Part shown: piece by piece, positions 1-8,763 of the stretch
How positions within the stretch are numbered: position 1 is the stretch's first letter
Layout: each line of letters begins with the position of its first letter
Assembly (NCBI GenBank): GCA_947493175.1
Contig: CANLQD010000013.1
Span: forward strand, 24,959-88,958
DNA length: 64,000 nucleotides
Direction: 5' to 3'
Origin: an uncultured Flavobacteriaceae bacterium
Lineage (GTDB): Bacteria; Bacteroidota; Bacteroidia; Flavobacteriales; Flavobacteriaceae
Notes under the pieces: model-generated
The model's input: the letters and a program-made list of their open reading frames with translations, nothing else
Told to the model about the DNA's origin: nothing
The model's database searches: none
Program-made: the position numbers and the translations under genes

Positions 1-2
1 TC

Positions 3-29
3 TTTGATAATATTGATTTAACAACATGA
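3..29 (+). CDS. 3' end of an upstream gene (partial)
   Basis: An open frame enters from the left edge and reads FDNIDLTT before a TGA at 27-29. That TGA overlaps the ATG of the aldolase gene (26-28) in the ATGA arrangement typical of coupled genes in one operon. Too little is visible to name a product. Another frame ends at 21, so even the choice of frame is uncertain. What it suggests is that the polysaccharide operon extends to the left of the window. Confidence 0.4.
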   Translation, partial: FDNIDLTT

Positions 30-1576
30 AATTGAAAAAAATAAGAATTCTTGATTGTACTTTGCGGGATGGGGGATATTATACTAACTGGGATTTTGAC
101 CAAGAGCTAGTGACCGAGTACTGCATGGCTATGGAAGACTCTCCGGTGGAGTATGTAGAGATTGGTTATAGAAGCAAACATATGAATACTTATCTAGGTG
201 AATATTTTTATTGTCCGGAATATGTATTGAATAGGTTGAAAGGTTTAATGCCTTCTAAAAAACTTGTGCTGATTCTAAATGAAAAAGATAGTCCGGCATC
301 GAAAGCGGAAGAACTTCTGGCCTCTTGTAAAGGAAAAGTAACCTTGATAAGAATAGCCGTAGACCCAAATAACTTTGAAAGAGCAATTAAACTCGCAAAA
401 GTTGTTAAGAATATGGACTTTGAGGTGGCTTTCAATATTATGTACATGTCCAACTGGAATAATGATTCTGATTTTTTAGATCAACTAGATGACTTGGACG
501 GGGTTGTTGATTTTATCTACATGGTAGATTCTTTTGGAGGAGTCATGCCAGAAGACATTAAACAAACGGTAAACTTAGTTAAATCGAAGACAAGTATCCC
601 CTTAGGATTTCATGGGCATAACAATCTTGAAATGGCATTATCGAATACCTTGACAGCGGTTAAAGAGGGATGTGAAATTGTCGATGCAACTATTACCGGG
701 ATGGGAAGAGGCGCTGGAAATCTGAGAACCGAACTCCTACTCACTTATCTCGATAGCATTGGAGTTTTGCGGCAGAGATTTAGCAAACTTAGCGCTACTG
801 TTTCTTCATTCGAAAAGCTTAAAGAAAAGTATAAATGGGGGAGTAGTCTGCCGTATATTTTTTCTGGGGCACATTCCTTACCTCAGAAACAAGTCATGGA
901 ATGGGTAGTTATGAACCGGTATCCTATTAGTAGTATGTTGAACGCATTGACCAATCAAAAGGAATCTGTGCAGGATAACGCTAGACTTAACACTCTAGAA
1001 AGCACATCTATCTTTAAGAGCGCTGTGATAATAGGAGGGGGAAAATCGGTTAAAAATCACAGCACGGCAATTAAAAAACTGATAGAAAAAAAAGAATCGG
1101 TTTGTTTAATTCATGCAGGGGCAAGAAATGTGAGCACCTATTTAGATGTAGATAAAAAGCAATATTACTCTTTGGCAGGTTCTGAAAGTGACAAATTATT
1201 GAAACAAATAGGTGATTTTTCAAGAATTTCACAGACTTGTGTATATCCTCCTTATCCAAGGAGAATGGGGACATCGATACCAGAGGGTATCAAGCACCTA
1301 AGTAGGGAGCTTAAATCAATGGATTTCACCAGTGTTTCAGAAGATTCACCTTTGGCGGTAAGTTTGCAGGTGGCACTTAATTTAGAGGTAGAGGAAATTT
1401 TATTAGCAGGCTTTGATGGTTATGATACTACCTTAGACCAAACCCAGTTCGCTCTGGCCAAAGAAAATCAAGAAATTCTGAATGACGTGCTTAAAATTTC
1501 AAAGCTTACTGTAAAGTCTATTACTGACACCAAATATAAAAATATTGGAATCGCTTCCGTTTACAGTTTGATTTAG
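26..1576 (+). CDS. DRE-TIM class II aldolase with C-terminal Rossmann-like domain
   Basis: The N-terminal half (about 1-300) is a DRE-TIM metallolyase barrel of the 4-hydroxy-2-oxovalerate aldolase/HMG-CoA lyase type. It has the DxTLRDGG motif (LDCTLRDGG, residues 9-17), VDSFGG (167-172), the metal-binding HGHNN (H196, H198) and GMGRGAGN (225-232). Such enzymes form or break C-C bonds next to pyruvate or an acyl-CoA. From about 333 a second domain begins with IIGGGKS and contains a GFDGYDTT segment. It resembles the DUF115/GT42-like nucleotide-binding fold and is absent from catabolic aldolases. The stop is followed directly by the CMP-sugar synthetase start at 1577. I infer a pyruvate-type aldolase making a ulosonate-like sugar for surface glycans. 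The substrate is unknown. Confidence 0.75.
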   Translation: MKLKKIRILDCTLRDGGYYTNWDFDQELVTEYCMAMEDSPVEYVEIGYRSKHMNTYLGEYFYCPEYVLNRLKGLMPSKKLVLILNEKDSPASKAEELLASCKGKVTLIRIAVDPNNFERAIKLAKVVKNMDFEVAFNIMYMSNWNNDSDFLDQLDDLDGVVDFIYMVDSFGGVMPEDIKQTVNLVKSKTSIPLGFHGHNNLEMALSNTLTAVKEGCEIVDATITGMGRGAGNLRTELLLTYLDSIGVLRQRFSKLSATVSSFEKLKEKYKWGSSLPYIFSGAHSLPQKQVMEWVVMNRYPISSMLNALTNQKESVQDNARLNTLESTSIFKSAVIIGGGKSVKNHSTAIKKLIEKKESVCLIHAGARNVSTYLDVDKKQYYSLAGSESDKLLKQIGDFSRISQTCVYPPYPRRMGTSIPEGIKHLSRELKSMDFTSVSEDSPLAVSLQVALNLEVEEILLAGFDGYDTTLDQTQFALAKENQEILNDVLKISKLTVKSITDTKYKNIGIASVYSLI

Positions 1577-2320
1577 ATGAGAAAAATAGGCGTAATACCG
1601 GCAAGATACAAGTCCTCTCGTTTTCCAGGAAAGCCTTTAGTCAATCTGGCGGGAACACCAATGATTATTAGGGTTGCTAAAATAGTTGAAAGAGCATTTG
1701 GAATTGAAAATACCTACGTGGCTACTGAAAGTTTAGAAATAAAAGAGGTAGTAGTTTCGTATGGATTTAAAGTCATATTGACATCTGAAAACTGCCTAAC
1801 TGGTACCGATCGGGTTTGGGAAGTCGCTCAAAAAGTGGATGCTGATATTTATGTAAATATTCAAGGGGATGAACCCCTTTTGAATTATCGGGATATACTG
1901 AGAATAACCGAAATGAAGGCCATGAATATGTCATATGTCGTCAACGGTATGTGTTTTATAGGTGAAACGGAAGATGTACACAGTACCAATATTCCCAAAG
2001 TTGTAGTTAATACGGAAAATACTTTGACTTACATGTCTCGGCTTGCGATACCTGGTCAAAAAGAAGGTGAGAATAAGGTACCCAAGTATAAAAAGCAGGT
2101 TTGTATTTACGCTTTTAGTTACGATGAGTTAAAGGCTTTTGGAGAATACCCTCAAAAAGGTAGCTCTGAGAATTATGAAGACATAGAAATCTTACGATTT
2201 TTTGATTTAGGAATTCCGATAAAAATGGTGGAGACCTCTGGAAGCTCTTTGGCGGTTGATGTGCCTGAAGATGTTGAAATCGTTGAAAGGGAAATTGAGA
2301 AAAAGGAAAAAAATGATTAA
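1577..2320 (+). CDS. kdsB: CMP-sugar synthetase, KdsB-like
   Basis: This cytidylyltransferase has the KdsB layout and length (247 residues). It carries the nucleotide-binding start IPARYKSSRFPGKPL (7-21), a GTDRVWE segment, NIQGDEPLL in the metal/nucleotide site, and a C-terminal AVDVPEDVE. Family members activate Kdo or related 3-deoxy-ulosonic acids as CMP-sugars in the cytoplasm. Here it sits between an aldolase and a HAD phosphatase inside a glycan cluster rather than with kdsA. It may therefore activate a strain-specific acid instead of, or besides, housekeeping Kdo. It abuts the gene before it and overlaps the next by 8 bp. Confidence 0.85.
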   Translation: MRKIGVIPARYKSSRFPGKPLVNLAGTPMIIRVAKIVERAFGIENTYVATESLEIKEVVVSYGFKVILTSENCLTGTDRVWEVAQKVDADIYVNIQGDEPLLNYRDILRITEMKAMNMSYVVNGMCFIGETEDVHSTNIPKVVVNTENTLTYMSRLAIPGQKEGENKVPKYKKQVCIYAFSYDELKAFGEYPQKGSSENYEDIEILRFFDLGIPIKMVETSGSSLAVDVPEDVEIVEREIEKKEKND

Positions 2321-2942
2321 AAATATACTTTGGGATTTTGATGGAGTCATTCTTGATTCAATGGTCGTTCGAGACACTGGGTTTGAGGAAATATTCAAAG
2401 ACTACCCTGAGGAAAAAATCAACGAACTATTAAAATTTCACAGAATCAATGGTGGTTTGTCTAGATATGTAAAGATTAGGCATTTTTACGAAACAGTTTT
2501 AGAACAACCGATTACAGATCAAAAAGTGCTAGAATATGCAAATTCTTTTTCGAGGATCATGCTTTCAAAGCTGGCAGACTCAAGCCTATTGATAAAACAA
2601 TCTACAAACTTCATTAAAAGTAATTTCAAGAACTACAACTTTCATATAGTATCAGGTTCTGATAACGACGAATTAAATGTGTTGTCCAGACAACTTGATA
2701 TCGCGGATTATTTTATCTCTATTCACGGATCGCCAACACCTAAAAAAGAGCTGGTAAGGAATCTCATGGGTGTCCACAATTATGATAAGGAGAAAACATG
2801 TCTAATAGGGGATTCCATTAACGATTATGAGGCTGCTTCCGATGCAGGGATATCTTTTTTGGCATTTAATAATGATTCGTTGGATCGATACACGAACTTA
2901 TCAATTTTAGATGACAGACTTAAAAGCCTTGTTTACAAGTAA
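2313..2942 (+). CDS. HAD-superfamily sugar phosphatase
   Basis: The product is a 209-residue haloacid dehalogenase fold. Motif I is WDFDGVILD with nucleophile D8 and acid/base D10. Motif IV is CLIGDSINDYEAA. I chose the ATG at 2313 because it starts MIKNILWDFDGV, placing motif I at the normal distance from the N-terminus. An upstream in-frame ATG would add a basic extension lying inside kdsB. The cap region is small and helical. Next to an aldolase and a CMP-ulosonate synthetase, it most likely dephosphorylates a ulosonate phosphate, as KdsC does for Kdo-8-phosphate. That role is inferred from context. Confidence 0.8.
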   Translation: MIKNILWDFDGVILDSMVVRDTGFEEIFKDYPEEKINELLKFHRINGGLSRYVKIRHFYETVLEQPITDQKVLEYANSFSRIMLSKLADSSLLIKQSTNFIKSNFKNYNFHIVSGSDNDELNVLSRQLDIADYFISIHGSPTPKKELVRNLMGVHNYDKEKTCLIGDSINDYEAASDAGISFLAFNNDSLDRYTNLSILDDRLKSLVYK

Positions 2943-4209
2943 ATTGGCCATAGCTCATCTCAAGAATTCTTCGTGGATGGTTCTTGAAAGAGTTCTGCGC
3001 TTAATATCAAGCCTTGTGGTTGGTATTTATTTAGCCAGGTATCTAGGCCCTTCGGATTTTGGTCTTCTGAATTACACTGTAGCCTTTGTGGCCATCTTTC
3101 TTCCCTTTGTCGAACTAGGCTTTTCTTCTATTTTGATCAGAGAATTTATCAGTGAACCGGACGAGAAAAGGATTTATGGCGGCACCGCTTTTTATATGAC
3201 TCTTGGATCCTCTATTGTAATTATAGCAGTTATAAATACGGTAAGTTTTCTTGTCAATAAAAATGATTATTTGTTTCACTTAATCTTTATTTATTCACTG
3301 GCACTAGTTTTTAAACCTTTCCAAATAATTGATTTTCACTATCAATCTCAACTAAGAAGTAAAAAATCAAGTATTATTAAAAGTATAGTCCTAATAATAA
3401 CAGCTGTCTTGAAAATAGTTTTGATAAGACTAGATGCGCCATTAGTATATTTCATCTATGTTTATGGGTTGGATATCGTGTTGCTTTCTATTTTGTTTAT
3501 TTCTAGCCATTTTTTCAAACAAGGAGCCTTTTTTTTTCCGAGTTTCAAGAAGAAAATATGCCTGAAATTGTTGAAAAGTGTTTGGCCAATGATTGTATCA
3601 GGTCTAGCCGTTTTACTTTACATGAGGACTGATCAAATTATGATTCAAAATATGCTCAGTGAGAGGGAATTAGGGCTTTATTCTGCTGCTACAAGAATTT
3701 ATGAAGGAATCGTTATGGTTTCAATTGTGCTTACTATTTCGTTCTTACCGGCAATAGTTAAATTAAAGGAAAAGAATAAAGAAAAGTATTCTAAATACCT
3801 AACTATGTTTTTTTCGTTCCTTTTTTGGTCTAATAATCTTTTGGCACTGTTGATTACATTTTTTGGAAAGGATATAGTGGAAGTCTTGTTTGGGAAAGAC
3901 TTTTTAGCCTCCTCTTCTGTCTTAATAATTATCTCTTGGGCTGTGGGTTTTGCTTCTTTTGGATCACTTTCTTCTAGGTACTTTACGGCCGAAAACATGG
4001 AAAAAAAGCTTCTTTTCAGAACACTCTTGGCTCTCCTAGTGAATATTATTTTAAATATTGTTTTTATTCCTGTTTATGGAATCAATGGATCGGCGGTAGC
4101 AACTTTGATATCGCTCATATTAGGCAATTATGTGATAGACTATTTTGATCCCGAGCTCAAATCGTTGATAAGAATGAAGAATAACGCATTAAAGCTATAT
4201 TTCAAATGA
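2911..4209 (+). CDS. Polysaccharide flippase, Wzx-like (MOP superfamily)
   Basis: This 432-residue polytopic membrane protein has about 12 hydrophobic segments. Its start is typical of Wzx proteins: WMVLERVLRLISSLVVGIYL, then ARYLGPSDFGLLNY. Members of the MOP superfamily move undecaprenyl-linked oligosaccharide repeats across the inner membrane. The start overlaps the HAD gene by 32 bp and the stop overlaps the next start by 4 bp, so translation is probably coupled. It would export units assembled by the glycosyltransferases of this cluster. A second flippase at 37934 lies outside the cluster. Confidence 0.85.
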   Translation: MTDLKALFTSKLAIAHLKNSSWMVLERVLRLISSLVVGIYLARYLGPSDFGLLNYTVAFVAIFLPFVELGFSSILIREFISEPDEKRIYGGTAFYMTLGSSIVIIAVINTVSFLVNKNDYLFHLIFIYSLALVFKPFQIIDFHYQSQLRSKKSSIIKSIVLIITAVLKIVLIRLDAPLVYFIYVYGLDIVLLSILFISSHFFKQGAFFFPSFKKKICLKLLKSVWPMIVSGLAVLLYMRTDQIMIQNMLSERELGLYSAATRIYEGIVMVSIVLTISFLPAIVKLKEKNKEKYSKYLTMFFSFLFWSNNLLALLITFFGKDIVEVLFGKDFLASSSVLIIISWAVGFASFGSLSSRYFTAENMEKKLLFRTLLALLVNIILNIVFIPVYGINGSAVATLISLILGNYVIDYFDPELKSLIRMKNNALKLYFK

Positions 4210-5126
4210 TGAATATGTTTCGGAATTTTATGGTCCGATTTTCAAATACCAATAAATGGTTATTGAACTACCAGACAAGAAAGCAAAAAGAGAGACAGTT
4301 ACGACTCTCTGGTATTTTGGAAAATGAGCTCGGTATAGAGTTCTATACGGTAGAAGGGTTAAAGGAGCTAGTAAATAACCTAAGAACCATAAAACCGTCT
4401 TCTCGTTGTCATGTTATCGGTTCTGGGTGGTCACTGAATGAAACAAGTAAATTTATATCGGATGATGATTTTGTAATTGGGTTCAACCAAGCAGCTATTT
4501 CAGGAATACGATTCGATTTATATTTCGTAGAGTTTGGTAGTCAACAAGAACTTGAGATTTCTGAAAAACAGTTCAAGCTTATTAAAGAAGTGGTAAGCGA
4601 ACAAACGGACTTAATTTTTTTTAAAAATGTATGGGCCCGTAGAAATAACTTAGATTACATACGTAAAAATTGGGCAAACCATGTACATTACATTCAGGAT
4701 ATACCAACGAATTGTTATAATCCTAGATTCTTAAGGCAATCATTGGATATTTTTTTGAAAGATGACCCAATTTTTATGAGACAATATTCTTCAACTGCCT
4801 TAACAATGATAAAACTGGGAAAAGATTTAGGGTTCAAAAAGATTATTCTACACGGAGTAGACTTCGGTGGGGAATACTTCTTTGACACAACAGATTTTGA
4901 GGATGAAAATAATTTAAGAAAGTATTTGCCAAGTAGAAAAAGTAATAATATTTATATTAAATCAGGAAAGCAAGATATACATAGTACCTCTAAGGATCTT
5001 TTCGGTCTAAAATATTCCCTGCCTTATGTAAATGAGTATATGGTTGCAAAGGATGTGAATCTATACGCCGCCACTTCCAATAGTCCTCTTTCAAAAATAC
5101 TTCCGGTATATCAGGAATATGAATGA
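4206..5126 (+). CDS. GT42/DUF115-like putative CMP-sugar transferase
   Basis: A 306-residue protein of unassigned family whose motifs line up with GT42 sialyltransferases such as Campylobacter Cst-I/II. A glycine-rich start HVIGSGWSLNET (69-80) matches the CMP-binding loop. FNQ (93-95) is followed by FDLYFVEF. HGVDFGGEYFFD (216-227) matches the SGIDF..YAFD region. DIHSTSKD supplies a candidate catalytic histidine (H259), and NLYAATSNSPLSKILP matches the C-terminal KLYCLCPNS segment. These parallels are my own reading by eye. It follows aldolase, CMP-synthetase and phosphatase genes, so transfer of a CMP-activated acidic sugar fits. A related DUF115-type role cannot be excluded. Confidence 0.55.
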   Translation: MMNMFRNFMVRFSNTNKWLLNYQTRKQKERQLRLSGILENELGIEFYTVEGLKELVNNLRTIKPSSRCHVIGSGWSLNETSKFISDDDFVIGFNQAAISGIRFDLYFVEFGSQQELEISEKQFKLIKEVVSEQTDLIFFKNVWARRNNLDYIRKNWANHVHYIQDIPTNCYNPRFLRQSLDIFLKDDPIFMRQYSSTALTMIKLGKDLGFKKIILHGVDFGGEYFFDTTDFEDENNLRKYLPSRKSNNIYIKSGKQDIHSTSKDLFGLKYSLPYVNEYMVAKDVNLYAATSNSPLSKILPVYQEYE

Positions 5127-5140
5127 ACAACTCAAAGTAA

Positions 5141-6217
5141 ATGATTTTTTATATCCTGTTTTTTTTGACGATTCTATGTCTACTTCATTTTGGAAGACAA
5201 ATTAGAATAAAAGGCTTTGACGGGCTTGTAGCGGCATTTACCGTAATATTTATCATGGCATCATTGCGCTTTGACGTTGGATGGGATTATAGATCTTATT
5301 ATCGATTGATTGAAAAAGATATAAAATTCTACGACTCCCAGTTTGCAAGATTGGAACCATTAAATAGAACCTTGATAGAGATATCACAATTTTTTGACTT
5401 TACCCAATTCTATTTTATTGTAACTTCTTTTATCATTTGTTTCTCTTTTTATTACATTTTCAAGAGGTTTAGCACAGATGTAATCGTTTCTACCCTACTC
5501 TTTCTATCGCTCCCGATTTTCTTTTTCAATTCACTTTCAATTGTACGGCAATTCACTGCGGTAGCGATAGTTTTTTACGGGTTTCAATATGTTCGATCAA
5601 GAATGCTATTTCGATTTCTTGTAGTGCTAGTCATTGCAACCCTTTTTCATAAGTCTGCATTGGTGGCGGCTCCACTTTATTTTCTTTATGGTAGAAAACC
5701 TCATTTTTACTTTTTTCCGATGATTTATTTAGTTGGTTTTCTTTCATCAGATATGCTTTATTGGTTGGTAGAACATTTGTTGCCCCAATATTTGAAATTC
5801 CTAGATCGATCTATTGGTGAGGGAGGTAATAAAGTTTTACTGCTATTTCAATCTCTTGGTTTTATTTTGTTGTTTTTCATTAACAAGTTGCAATTCAATA
5901 AAAAGGAAAACGATTTTTATTTTCTGACGTTCTACATTGGTTTGTTTGTATGGTCTGGTCTTGCCCAGTATGGGCATGCAGGATTTAGGGGAAGCCTTTA
6001 TTACACTGTATTTATGTTATTGTTGGTTCCGAATATTCTAATCGAAATCAAACAAAAGCGGCTACTTAGGGAGTTGGTTTATATCTCCTGCCTTTTCTTT
6101 TTTGTCTTTACTCTATATTTAGGAAAAATCAATCCCAAAAAAGACGCTAACTTGCCTTATAGAGTATTCTTTTTCAAAGAGGTGTACGATTTAGAAGAAC
6201 CGAAAGAAATAAAATAA
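5141..6217 (+). CDS. EpsG/Wzy-family polysaccharide polymerase
   Basis: The product is a 358-residue membrane protein with roughly ten hydrophobic segments and the EpsG-family signature RFDVGWDYRSYY (43-54) after the first segments. An R-Q-F pair (VRQFTAVAI) follows, as in other EpsG/Wzy-like polymerases. Proteins of this type polymerise undecaprenyl-linked repeat units at the periplasmic side of the inner membrane. The gene starts 14 bp after the GT42-like gene and lies beside the flippase, as expected for a Wzx/Wzy-dependent system. Confidence 0.8.
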   Translation: MIFYILFFLTILCLLHFGRQIRIKGFDGLVAAFTVIFIMASLRFDVGWDYRSYYRLIEKDIKFYDSQFARLEPLNRTLIEISQFFDFTQFYFIVTSFIICFSFYYIFKRFSTDVIVSTLLFLSLPIFFFNSLSIVRQFTAVAIVFYGFQYVRSRMLFRFLVVLVIATLFHKSALVAAPLYFLYGRKPHFYFFPMIYLVGFLSSDMLYWLVEHLLPQYLKFLDRSIGEGGNKVLLLFQSLGFILLFFINKLQFNKKENDFYFLTFYIGLFVWSGLAQYGHAGFRGSLYYTVFMLLLVPNILIEIKQKRLLRELVYISCLFFFVFTLYLGKINPKKDANLPYRVFFFKEVYDLEEPKEIK

Positions 6218-6239
6218 TAGCTCCTGATATCTGGTTAGA

Positions 6240-6395
6240 ATGATGTTGAGATTTGTATTTTATATAAAAGAGATATTTGTGTTGCTGACTTGTCTATTTA
6301 TAAACCTTTATCTGATGAGAAAATATACGATGTGTAGGTCTCTTTTTGTCATAAAATGTTCGAAGGCCATGTTTATTAATAATATTGTTGATTAA
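6240..6395 (+). CDS. Small membrane ORF or remnant (51 codons)
   Basis: An open frame of 51 codons starts with two adjacent ATGs (6240, 6243). Its TAA (6393-6395) overlaps the ATG of the downstream glycosyltransferase by one base. The peptide has one hydrophobic stretch (IFVLLTCLFINLYLM) followed by a basic, cysteine-containing tail. It fills most of a 177-bp gap in an otherwise gapless operon. It could be a real small membrane protein or the decayed 5' end of a larger gene such as an acyltransferase. I recognise no family. Confidence 0.3.
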   Translation: MMLRFVFYIKEIFVLLTCLFINLYLMRKYTMCRSLFVIKCSKAMFINNIVD

Positions 6396-7144
6396 TGAGA
6401 GAACAGTCCATTTTAGTAACTATCATTACCGTTACTTATAATAGCGCCGCTACAATTGAAGACACGCTGATATCGGTCTTGGAACAAACATACTCCAACA
6501 TCGATTACGTAATCATAGACGGAGGGTCTATCGACAGAACGCTAGAAATTATAAGTTCATATACATCCGATTTTAAAGAGAAAGGGATAACAATCAAAAC
6601 GATTAGTGAAAAAGACAAAGGAATTGCAGATGCTTGGAATAAGGGATTGCGTATTGCCAAGGGGGGGATTATTGGCCTGCTAAATTCTGATGATTGGTAC
6701 GCCAGGGATTCTGTTCATATTGCGACGAAGATATTAGACCCTAGGAAAAAAGAACTATCATACGGAATTTGTAAAAGAGTAGATGAACATAAAAAAGTGA
6801 TAGCGGTATTGCCTGCAAGTTTTTCCAAAAGTCGTGTTTATTTGAATTTTAGATTTTCCCATACGACCTGTTTCGTTACGAAAAAAACCTATGAGGAAAT
6901 AGGATGTTTTGATACAAATTATCGTATCGCAATGGATGTGGACTTTCTGTTAAGAAGTCTGAAACGAGGAGTTGTCTTTAAAAAAGCTAAAAATATCACT
7001 TTCATGAGAGCAGGGGGAGTTAGTGCCAAGCAAAGGAAAAAGGCAACCAGGGAATACCAATTAGCACTCAGAAAAAATGGCTACAATGTTGTAATAATCT
7101 TTATTTTTGGAATGTTGAAAAAGCTAATAGCACTTAGAAATTAA
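6395..7144 (+). CDS. GT2 family glycosyltransferase
   Basis: This is a GT-A fold transferase of family 2 (249 residues). The start is ITVTYNSAATIEDTL, followed by DGGSIDRT (42-49) in the nucleotide-sugar site and LNSDDWY (96-102) carrying the DxD-like metal motif. The overall pattern matches the WcaA-like group that adds sugars to polysaccharide repeat units at the cytoplasmic face of the inner membrane. There is no transmembrane anchor apart from a weakly hydrophobic C-terminus (VVIIFIFGML). Donor and acceptor cannot be deduced. Confidence 0.9.
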   Translation: MREQSILVTIITVTYNSAATIEDTLISVLEQTYSNIDYVIIDGGSIDRTLEIISSYTSDFKEKGITIKTISEKDKGIADAWNKGLRIAKGGIIGLLNSDDWYARDSVHIATKILDPRKKELSYGICKRVDEHKKVIAVLPASFSKSRVYLNFRFSHTTCFVTKKTYEEIGCFDTNYRIAMDVDFLLRSLKRGVVFKKAKNITFMRAGGVSAKQRKKATREYQLALRKNGYNVVIIFIFGMLKKLIALRN

Positions 7145-7146
7145 CG

Positions 7147-7692
7147 ATGCTGAGAAGATTACTTCGATACCCGTACCATTTTGCGATTAATTATGTACCC
7201 AATCATATACTGAACAAAATCCCCTCATATACTGTTCGGCATTTTTTTTACAGATATGCATTTGGGATAAAACTTGGAAAAGGTAGTAGTATACATATGA
7301 ATACCCGAATCAATAGGTTCAATATCAAAATCGGAGTAGACACGGTAATCAATAGACGCTGTTACCTCGATGGTAGGGGGGGGCTGGAAATCGGCGATAA
7401 TGTTTCGATATCGCCAGAGGTACAATTGATTACTGCTTCTCATGACGTTAATAGCAAAACCTTTGAATATGTCGTTAATCCCATATCGATTCAAGATTAC
7501 GCCTGGGTGGGCACTAGATCGATGATTCTACCTGGCGTCATTTTGGGAAAAGGTTGTGTTATTGCGGCGGGAGCCGTTGTGACAAAAAATGTAGCACCCT
7601 ATAGTATTGTTGCGGGCACCCCGGCCGTAAAAATAGGTGAACGTAATTCTGTCCTTGACTATCATTGTAGTTGGATGCCTCCTTTTGACTAA
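7147..7692 (+). CDS. Left-handed beta-helix O-acyltransferase
   Basis: The 181-residue protein has hexapeptide repeats (for example LEIGDNVSISPEV and VILGKGCVIAAGAVVTKNV) and the SHD motif with the probable catalytic H99. It ends in the AGTPAVKIGERN segment typical of WcaF/maltose O-acetyltransferase-like enzymes. Such trimers transfer acetyl groups from acetyl-CoA to sugar hydroxyls. It starts 2 bp after the GT2 gene and is likely to decorate the repeat unit assembled by this cluster. Confidence 0.88.
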   Translation: MLRRLLRYPYHFAINYVPNHILNKIPSYTVRHFFYRYAFGIKLGKGSSIHMNTRINRFNIKIGVDTVINRRCYLDGRGGLEIGDNVSISPEVQLITASHDVNSKTFEYVVNPISIQDYAWVGTRSMILPGVILGKGCVIAAGAVVTKNVAPYSIVAGTPAVKIGERNSVLDYHCSWMPPFD

Positions 7693-7695
7693 CTC

Positions 7696-8763
7696 ATGAA
7701 AAAAGTACTAATTGTTGATTTTAACGCAACCGCCCCTACTTACAATCACTATTTTGTGAAAGGCCTAAATGATGAGGGTGTCCAAGTAGATATACTCGGT
7801 ATCGAGAACAAAACTTTTACTAGCTATCATCGGGAAAAACTAAACTACAAGGGATTTAAGCTAGGTAAAAAGTCCATCAATTATATTCTTAATTGGCTAT
7901 GGTTATTGATTACTGCAAAGAAGTATAAGGCCATACATTTCCAATGGCTTCAATTATTAAAACATAATTCTCTCGAGCTTTTGTTCGTAAGGATATTGAA
8001 ACAAAGGAACAAAAAGATTTTTTATACCGTACATAATTTTTTTCCACACGATTCCGATGACGAAAAGGTGAATAAAAGATATGTTAGACTGTATAGGATG
8101 TTGGATATTCTGGTTGTTCATGCTAATTCTACCACTGCTAAAATCAACAGCATTGCAGGTTTAAAAGACATAGTGAAAATCAATCATGGTTATTTTTACA
8201 CAGAATTTGCAGATTTTCAAAAAAGCACTTACTCTTTTGAGTTATTAATGTTTGGAAGTATCCTGGCTTACAAAGGAGTTGAAGACGCAATCGAGGTTGT
8301 AGCATTGTTGCAGGGGTTAAACATAAGTATAAAATTATTGGTTGCAGGAAAATGCGAACCACATTATCTCCAAACACTAAAGGATTTGATACGGGACAAG
8401 GATCTTGAATCTGTCGTTGTCCTAAATATTGGTTTTATCGAGGTAGAGCAGCTGATAAAACACTATAAAAATGCTGCTCTGTCCATAATGCCTTATAAAG
8501 AAATAGAACAAAGCGGTGTACTATACACTTCTCTAGGTCTAGGTGTCCCAGTGGTTGGTTATGATGTCGGTGGTTTTGGCGAAACAATTATTAATGAGCA
8601 TAATGGTTACCTTGTACCTAAGAACGATGTTGCAGCTTTAGCACAAGCAGTTAGAAAGGGACTACAAAATCGTTTAAAATTACGGGAAAACATTTTACAG
8701 GATATTCAGAATGATTTATGGGTTCAGAATGCCAAGACATTAAAAGAAGAATATTATAAATGA
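7696..8763 (+). CDS. GT4 family glycosyltransferase
   Basis: A 355-residue GT-B transferase. The C-terminal Rossmann half begins near the LLMFGSILAYKGVEDAIE segment. The donor-binding region contains EQSGVLYTSLGLGVPVVGYDVGGFGE, of which the GxPVxGYDVGG part is the conserved core of family 4. The stop overlaps the next start by 4 bp. It probably adds one sugar to the lipid-linked repeat in the cytoplasm. Linkage and donor are unknown. Confidence 0.88.
   Translation: MKKVLIVDFNATAPTYNHYFVKGLNDEGVQVDILGIENKTFTSYHREKLNYKGFKLGKKSINYILNWLWLLITAKKYKAIHFQWLQLLKHNSLELLFVRILKQRNKKIFYTVHNFFPHDSDDEKVNKRYVRLYRMLDILVVHANSTTAKINSIAGLKDIVKINHGYFYTEFADFQKSTYSFELLMFGSILAYKGVEDAIEVVALLQGLNISIKLLVAGKCEPHYLQTLKDLIRDKDLESVVVLNIGFIEVEQLIKHYKNAALSIMPYKEIEQSGVLYTSLGLGVPVVGYDVGGFGETIINEHNGYLVPKNDVAALAQAVRKGLQNRLKLRENILQDIQNDLWVQNAKTLKEEYYK

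Noticed and set aside
1577..2320. Housekeeping Kdo pathway gene
   Set aside because: The protein is KdsB-like, but neither kdsA nor a Kdo transferase is nearby. Context favours a cluster-specific role, so the symbol reflects family, not proven substrate.
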